From an uncultured Massilia sp. (GTDB lineage Bacteria; Pseudomonadota; Gammaproteobacteria; Burkholderiales; Burkholderiaceae): a DNA stretch of 18,035 nucleotides. The stretch is from contig CAMPHU010000082.1 of assembly GCA_946886065.1 (NCBI GenBank), positions 1-18,035 of the forward strand, read 5' to 3'. The notes under the pieces are model-generated. The model was not told the origin of the DNA. It made no database searches and was given only the letters and a program-made list of their open reading frames with translations. The translations under genes were made by a program, and so were the position numbers. Below are positions 14,269-18,035 of the stretch, piece after piece. The stretch's first letter is position 1; every line of letters begins with the position of its first letter.

Positions 14269-14988
14269 ATGAAGAAGATCGTTGCGACGGGCGCGCTGGC
14301 CGCGGCCCTTGCAGGCTGGACATTCCCGGCTCAGGCGCAGACCCCCTCCCTGCTGGATCCTGTCCTGCACGGCCAGCTCGAGCGCTGGCTCGGCTACGGG
14401 GAACTACAACTGGACAACATCTATACCCGCCAGGTCGGGCACTTCGCGACCGACTTCCATGCGGCGGCCGACGGCAAGGGCGATACCTTCACCCTGATGC
14501 GGGTGAGCGACGACCAGGGCGGCAGCTGGCTGGTCGGCGGCTACAACCCGGTCAGCTGGTCGACGACCGACGGCTGGCACGTGGCGGCGAGCCAGTGGGA
14601 GCGCACCGCCTTCATCTTCAACTACACCGACCCCGTCGTGCTGCGGCCGGTGCCGGTCACCCACACCCTGCCGAGCCAGGGCTCGAAGCTCACCTACAAC
14701 TGGCCCGACCATGGGCCCACCTTCGGCCAGGGGCCGGACCTGTTCGTCAGCGAGGATCTGGGCACGACGCTGTCCTGGCAGCTCACCTACGGCGACCCGG
14801 CCTTCCAGGGACGCAGCATCATCGACGGCACCTACGATGGCCAGCTGCGGCGCATCGATGCGCTCGAGGTCTATTCGGTGGCGGTGATTCCCGAGCCCCA
14901 GACCTGGGCCATGCTGGTGGGCGGCCTCGGCGTGCTGGGCTGGGCGGCGCGCCGCCGCAAGACGCGCGAAGGCGCGGCCGCGCGCTGA
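14269..14988 (+). CDS. PEP-CTERM-sorted protein with a TLDc-like domain
   Basis: This is a 239-aa exported protein. The signal peptide spans residues 1-23 (MKKIVATGALAAALAG, cleavage after AQA). The C-terminal sorting signal is PEP at 208-210 in the PEPxxWA form (PEPQTWAMLVGGLGVLGWAARRRK): motif, hydrophobic helix, basic end. This is the substrate signature of an exosortase. The body resembles the TLDc domain of eukaryotic OXR1/NCOA7 proteins: FHAAADGKGDTFTLMRV at 63-79, GGYNPVSW at 90-97, then a TAFIFNYTD strand and a terminal IDALEVYSV (LEV at 199-201). The order and spacing follow TLDc, though I compared them from memory, not by alignment. GAGG (14258-14261) lies 7 nt before ATG 14269. It has its own promoter after the EPS terminator and precedes the TIGR03790 gene. 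The function is unknown; surface attachment is inferred from the sorting signal. Confidence 0.85.
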   Translation: MKKIVATGALAAALAGWTFPAQAQTPSLLDPVLHGQLERWLGYGELQLDNIYTRQVGHFATDFHAAADGKGDTFTLMRVSDDQGGSWLVGGYNPVSWSTTDGWHVAASQWERTAFIFNYTDPVVLRPVPVTHTLPSQGSKLTYNWPDHGPTFGQGPDLFVSEDLGTTLSWQLTYGDPAFQGRSIIDGTYDGQLRRIDALEVYSVAVIPEPQTWAMLVGGLGVLGWAARRRKTREGAAAR

Positions 14989-15014
14989 GCGCGCAGCCGG
15001 CCGCACGGTCGGAC

Positions 15015-15050
15015 GCGCAGTCATCCGCGCAGTCATCCGCGCAGTCATCC
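15015..15050 (+). repeat. Three tandem copies of a 12-bp unit
   Basis: GCGCAGTCATCC occurs three times head to tail with no mismatch (15015-15026, 15027-15038, 15039-15050), starting 26 nt after the stop of the PEP-CTERM gene. It is noncoding on the + strand. It may vary in copy number through slippage, or serve as clustered binding sites. Confidence 0.85.
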
Positions 15051-15095
15051 GTAACGGGGGCTGCGGTCGGGCTATGGCATGATGCGGGGAAGCAG

Positions 15096-15117
15096 TCCGC
15101 CTCGGGACGGAGGCGGA
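15096..15117 (+). other. 8-bp hairpin directly before the TIGR03790 gene
   Basis: TCCGCCTC (15096-15103) and GAGGCGGA (15110-15117) form a perfect 8-bp stem with a GGGACG loop, ending 28 nt before the ATG at 15146. The 3' arm contains the GGAG that would serve an alternative TTG start at 15125, so the stem could hide it. Only CCCTTT follows, so it is a poor terminator for the upstream gene. Confidence 0.4.
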
Positions 15118-15145
15118 GCTCCCTTTGCCAGAGGCCGACCGATCC

Positions 15146-16198
15146 ATGACTTCGCATTTCCTTTCGCGCCTGCGCGACCGCGTGCTCTCCTTCCTGCTCG
15201 TCCTGTGCGCCTGCTGCACCCTGAACGCGCTGTTCAGCCTTGAAGCCGCCGCGGCCCTGCGCCCGGAACAGCTGGCCATCGTCATCAACGACGCCGAACC
15301 GAACAGCGTGGCCGTGGGCGAGTACTACCGCAAGCGGCGCAACATCCCCAAGGCCAACGTCGTTCATGTGAGCATTGCGGGCAAGCCGCAGCGCATCAGC
15401 CTGGAGCGCTTCCGCCTGCTCAAGGAAGAGATCGACGGCAAGCTCGGCCCCCAGGTCCAGGCGGTGCTGATGATCTGGACCGCGCCCTATGCGGTCGAGT
15501 GCAACTCGATCACGGGCGCCTACAGCCTGGGCTTCGACGCCTCCCAGTGCAGCAAGACCTGTTCCGCCGGCACGCCCAGCCCGTATTTCAATGCCAAGTC
15601 GAAGGCGCCCTTCACCGACCACGAACTGCGGCCGTCGATGCTGCTGCCGACCGAATCGGTCGCGCAGGCCAAGGCCCTGATCGACCGCGGCATGGCGGCG
15701 GGCTTCCGCACCTTGCCGGCCACCGCCTACTACCTGGTGACCTCGGAAACAGCGCGCAACTCGCGCGCCGGCTTCTTCCCGCCGCAGGGCAAGGTGGCCG
15801 CGCGCCGCCTCACCCTCAAGACCATGCAGGCCGACGTGCTGGAAGGCGCCCAGGACATCATGATCTACCAGACCGGCATGGCCCAGGTGGCCAAGCTGGA
15901 GACCCTGAAGTTCATGCCGGGCGCCCTGGCCGACCACCTGACCTCGCTCGGCGGCGACCTGCTCGGGACCTCGCAGATGAGCAGCCTGCGCTGGCTGGAG
16001 GCGGGCGCCACCGCCAGCTACGGCACCGTGAGCGAACCCTGCAACCACTGGCAGAAATTCCCTAACCCCGCCGTGCTGCTGCGCCACTACCTGTCCGGCG
16101 ACAGCGCCATCGAAGCCTATTGGAAGAGCGTGGCCTGGCCTGCCCAGGGCCTGTTCATCGGCGAGCCGCTGGCCGCGCCCTACCGCGGCCGCCGCTGA
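15146..16198 (+). CDS. TIGR03790 family exported protein, function unknown
   Basis: This is a 350-aa protein recognised as TIGR03790 from LAIVINDAEPNSVAVGEYY, the YRKRRNIPKANVV segment, AVLMIWTAPYAVEC and the late DLLGTSQMSSLRWLEAGATA and EPCNHWQKFPNPAVLLRHYL. As I recall it, the family is scattered across phyla but largely confined to exosortase-bearing species. The first about 40 residues contain a hydrophobic export signal (VLSFLLVLCACCTLNAL, then EAAAALR), so the protein is probably periplasmic. The mature part has four cysteines (119, 135, 139, 299), which could form disulfides. ATG 15146 has AGAGG at 15130-15134 at a long 11-nt spacing. TTG 15125, with GGAG 6 nt upstream, is an alternative start. 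Its neighbour is a PEP-CTERM protein, in line with the family's distribution. Confidence 0.82.
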   Translation: MTSHFLSRLRDRVLSFLLVLCACCTLNALFSLEAAAALRPEQLAIVINDAEPNSVAVGEYYRKRRNIPKANVVHVSIAGKPQRISLERFRLLKEEIDGKLGPQVQAVLMIWTAPYAVECNSITGAYSLGFDASQCSKTCSAGTPSPYFNAKSKAPFTDHELRPSMLLPTESVAQAKALIDRGMAAGFRTLPATAYYLVTSETARNSRAGFFPPQGKVAARRLTLKTMQADVLEGAQDIMIYQTGMAQVAKLETLKFMPGALADHLTSLGGDLLGTSQMSSLRWLEAGATASYGTVSEPCNHWQKFPNPAVLLRHYLSGDSAIEAYWKSVAWPAQGLFIGEPLAAPYRGRR

Positions 16199-16234
16199 AT
16201 TCCCGGGACAGGGCCCCCATTCACCCGTGACATC

Positions 16235-16263
16235 TGGACGCGCGCAGGCGATCCCGGTATAAA
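16235..16263 (+). promoter_or_regulatory. Sigma70-type promoter of the amidohydrolase gene
   Basis: TGGACG (16235-16240, four of six to TTGACA) and TATAAA (16258-16263, five of six to TATAAT) are separated by exactly 17 nt. Transcription would begin near 16270. That lies downstream of a possible TTG start at 16265 and supports the start at 16304. Confidence 0.55.
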
Positions 16264-16291
16264 GTTGCATTTGGTTCATATTTTGACAATG

Positions 16292-16297
16292 CGGGGG
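16292..16297 (+). promoter_or_regulatory. Ribosome binding site that decides a TTG start
   Basis: GGGGGA at 16292-16299 region (CGGGGGAAT) lies about 6 nt before TTG 16304. The in-frame ATG at 16289 has no Shine-Dalgarno sequence before it, and using it would put extra residues ahead of an otherwise ideal signal peptide. Confidence 0.5.
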
Positions 16298-16303
16298 AAT
16301 CTC

Positions 16304-17596
16304 TTGAAGCGTAAAAATGGTGTGACATGGCGCATCGCGTCGGTGTGCATGGCTGTCCTGGCTTGTTCCGGCGCGCAGGCCGCCGACGTGATCATCACGG
16401 CCGACCGGCTGCTCGACGTGCGGGCGGGGCGCATGATCGCGAACCCCGAGATCCTGGTGCGCGACGGCCGCGTGGTCAGCATCAAGCGCGATGCTGGCGC
16501 GCCGGCTGCCGCCGACGCCACGCGCATCGCGCTGCCGGGCATGACCCTGGTGCCGGGCCTGATCGACATGCACGTCCATCTCGATTCCGACCCCACCTAT
16601 GGCGGCTACAGCCACCTCGAATACAACGACCGCTTCTGGTCGGCGCTCAGCGTGACCCATGCGGGCCGCACCCTGGACGCCGGCTTCACGACCGTGCGCA
16701 ACCTGGGCGCCTCGGACTGGAACGATGTCGGCCTGAGCCAGGCCATCGCGGCCGGCAAGGTGCGCGGCCCGCGCATCATTCCCGCGGCCTGGTCCTTCGG
16801 GCCGACCGGCAGCCATTGCGACAGCACCTATTTCCCGCCGTCGATGGAAGAGAAGAACCCCTACACCGCCGACGGCCCGGACGAGGTGCGCAAGTCGGTG
16901 CGCGCGCTGCGCAAGTATGGCGCCCAGGTCATCAAGGTCTGCGCCACCGGCGGCGTGTTCTCGCGCAATACCGAGCCGGGCCAGCAGCAGATGAGCTACG
17001 CCGAGCTGCGCGCCGCGGTCGAGGAGGCCGCGCAGTGGGGCCTGAAGGTGGCGGCCCACGCGCATGGCGCGGCCGGGATCAAGGACGCGATCCGCGCCGG
17101 TGTGACCACCATCGAGCACGCCAGCCTGATCGACGACGAAGGCATCGCGCTGGCGAAGAAGCATGGCGCCTGGCTGTCGATGGACATCTATAACGGCGAC
17201 TACACGGCGGCCGAGGGCAAGAAGAACGGCGTCCTGGAGGACAACCTGCGCAAGGACCGCGAAGTCACCGAGATCCAGCGCCAGAACTTCAAGCGCGCGC
17301 ATGCGGCCGGCGTCAGGATGGTCTACGGCACCGACGCGGGCGTGCATCCGCACGGCGGCAACGGCAAGCAGTTCGCCGTCATGGTCAAGTACGGCATGAC
17401 GCCGCTGCAGGCCATCCAGAGCGCCACCATCAACGCCGCCGAGGCGCTTGACAGGAAGGATCTCGGCATCGTCGAGGCAGGGCGCTTCGCCGACATGGTG
17501 GCCGTGAAGGGCGACCCGACCGCGGACGTGCGGCTGCTCGAGGCGCCGGCGGTCGTGATCCAGGGCGGGACCGTAGTCAAGGGCAGCGCGCCCTGA
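16304..17596 (+). CDS. Exported metal-dependent amidohydrolase (imidazolonepropionase/prolidase-like)
   Basis: This 430-aa member of the amidohydrolase superfamily (COG1228 type) should hydrolyse C-N bonds, perhaps in dipeptides or cyclic amides. The metal-site set is complete: HVH (His90, His92) in [11 protein letters not shown], Lys211 in VIKVCATGG as the bridging carboxylated Lys, His252 and His254 in AAHAHGAAG, His272 in TTIEHAS, and Asp344 in [11 protein letters not shown]. The C-terminal stretch [13 protein letters not shown] is typical. From TTG 16304 the protein starts [12 protein letters not shown] and has a clean signal peptide, with cleavage after AQA at 26; VLAC21 might alternatively serve as a weak lipobox. 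An ATG at 16289 and a TTG at 16265 are other possible starts. A promoter precedes it and 46 nt separate it from the FKBP gene. The substrate is not identifiable. Confidence 0.87.
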   Translation: MKRKNGVTWRIASVCMAVLACSGAQAADVIITADRLLDVRAGRMIANPEILVRDGRVVSIKRDAGAPAAADATRIALPGMTLVPGLIDMHVHLDSDPTYGGYSHLEYNDRFWSALSVTHAGRTLDAGFTTVRNLGASDWNDVGLSQAIAAGKVRGPRIIPAAWSFGPTGSHCDSTYFPPSMEEKNPYTADGPDEVRKSVRALRKYGAQVIKVCATGGVFSRNTEPGQQQMSYAELRAAVEEAAQWGLKVAAHAHGAAGIKDAIRAGVTTIEHASLIDDEGIALAKKHGAWLSMDIYNGDYTAAEGKKNGVLEDNLRKDREVTEIQRQNFKRAHAAGVRMVYGTDAGVHPHGGNGKQFAVMVKYGMTPLQAIQSATINAAEALDRKDLGIVEAGRFADMVAVKGDPTADVRLLEAPAVVIQGGTVVKGSAP

Positions 17597-17642
17597 GCAG
17601 GCGTGGCCCAGCCATCACCCCAGCATTCAAGGAAAGAAGAAC

Positions 17643-18035
17643 ATGAAAAAACTGCTTAGCTCCATCCTCCTTGGCGCCACCGTGGCGCTGGCCGTCACCG
17701 GCTGCAAGCGCAGCGAGCCGCCGGCACAGGCCGAAGCCGCGAATGTCGCCTTCCAGAAGATCGATAACGTGGCCGGCACCGGCAAGGAAGCCGTGTCCGG
17801 CTCGACCGCCGTCGTCAACTACACGGGCTGGCTCTACGATCCCAATGCCGCGCAGCAGCGCGGCGCCCAGTTCGACTCGTCGGTGGGACGCGAGCCGTTC
17901 AGCTTCCAAGTCGGCGGCGGCCAGGTCATCACCGGCTGGGATGTGGGCGTGGAAGGCATGAAGGTGGGCGGCAAGCGCACCCTCATCGTGCCGGCCAGCA
18001 TGGGCTACGGTTCCAGCGGCGCAGGCCCGATTCCG
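17643..18035 (+). CDS. FKBP-type peptidyl-prolyl isomerase lipoprotein (partial, 3' end missing)
   Basis: The first 131 residues are present and the gene runs past the window end. Residues 1-20 are a lipoprotein signal ([20 protein letters not shown]) with Cys21 as the lipidated residue (VTGC lipobox), so the protein should be anchored in the inner or outer membrane and act in the periplasm. The FKBP domain follows: [55 protein letters not shown]. This covers the usual active-site residues (Tyr, Phe-Asp, Val-Ile, Trp) of the fold. Such enzymes catalyse cis-trans isomerisation at proline and assist folding of exported proteins. AAGGA (17629-17633) lies 9 nt before the ATG. The 46-nt gap from the amidohydrolase gene holds no terminator, so co-transcription is plausible. 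Confidence 0.92.
   Translation, partial: MKKLLSSILLGATVALAVTGCKRSEPPAQAEAANVAFQKIDNVAGTGKEAVSGSTAVVNYTGWLYDPNAAQQRGAQFDSSVGREPFSFQVGGGQVITGWDVGVEGMKVGGKRTLIVPASMGYGSSGAGPIP

Noticed and set aside
15015..15050. CRISPR array
   Set aside because: Units of 12 bp repeat directly with no spacers between them, so this is a simple tandem repeat.

Overview
The window is GC-rich DNA with every gene on the + strand. Codons strongly prefer G or C at the third position. The mix of an exopolysaccharide (EPS) operon, a PEP-CTERM protein, a TIGR03790-type protein and RHSRAGGNP/WAPAFAGVT-style intergenic repeats suggests a betaproteobacterium of the Oxalobacteraceae (Massilia-like). That placement is an inference from gene content and style, not a computed match.

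Layout. Positions 1-333 are relatively AT-rich and hold at most one doubtful small ORF. Positions 334-1767 encode an App1-like (DUF2183) phosphatase with an extra N-terminal region. Positions 2023-2391 encode a small four-helix membrane protein. A control region at about 2490-2587 has a CRP-like TGTG-N8-CACA site, a weak -10 and an inverted repeat. It leads into a long EPS/surface-glycan cluster (2588-14126): a GT4 glycosyltransferase, a CapK/PaaK-like adenylate-forming enzyme, a second GT4, a heparinase II/III-like lyase, WecB, a WecG/TagA/CpsF transferase, GalE, a COG1208-type sugar nucleotidyltransferase and a bifunctional ManC. Most junctions are 4-nt overlaps or short gaps. The one large break, 10196-10529, carries a two-hairpin REP-like repeat and three more hairpins in front of galE. 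A Rho-independent terminator follows manC (14151-14192).

After the terminator comes a secretion-themed set. A PEP-CTERM protein whose body reads as a TLDc (OXR1/NCOA7-type) domain is followed by a TIGR03790 family protein, an exported metal-dependent amidohydrolase that probably starts at TTG, and an FKBP-type prolyl isomerase lipoprotein cut off by the window end.

How it fits together. WecB, GalE, the nucleotidyltransferase and ManC can supply UDP-ManNAc, UDP-Gal or UDP-GalNAc, an NDP-hexose and GDP-mannose. The GT4 enzymes and the WecG/TagA enzyme would build a lipid-linked repeat unit. The CapK-like enzyme may activate or attach an acid substituent, and the lyase may trim the polymer. Exosortase-bearing species couple EPS production to PEP-CTERM protein sorting, and the PEP-CTERM/TIGR03790 pair beside the cluster fits this, although no exosortase gene lies in the window. 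The least ordinary item is the secreted, exosortase-sorted TLDc protein next to TIGR03790.
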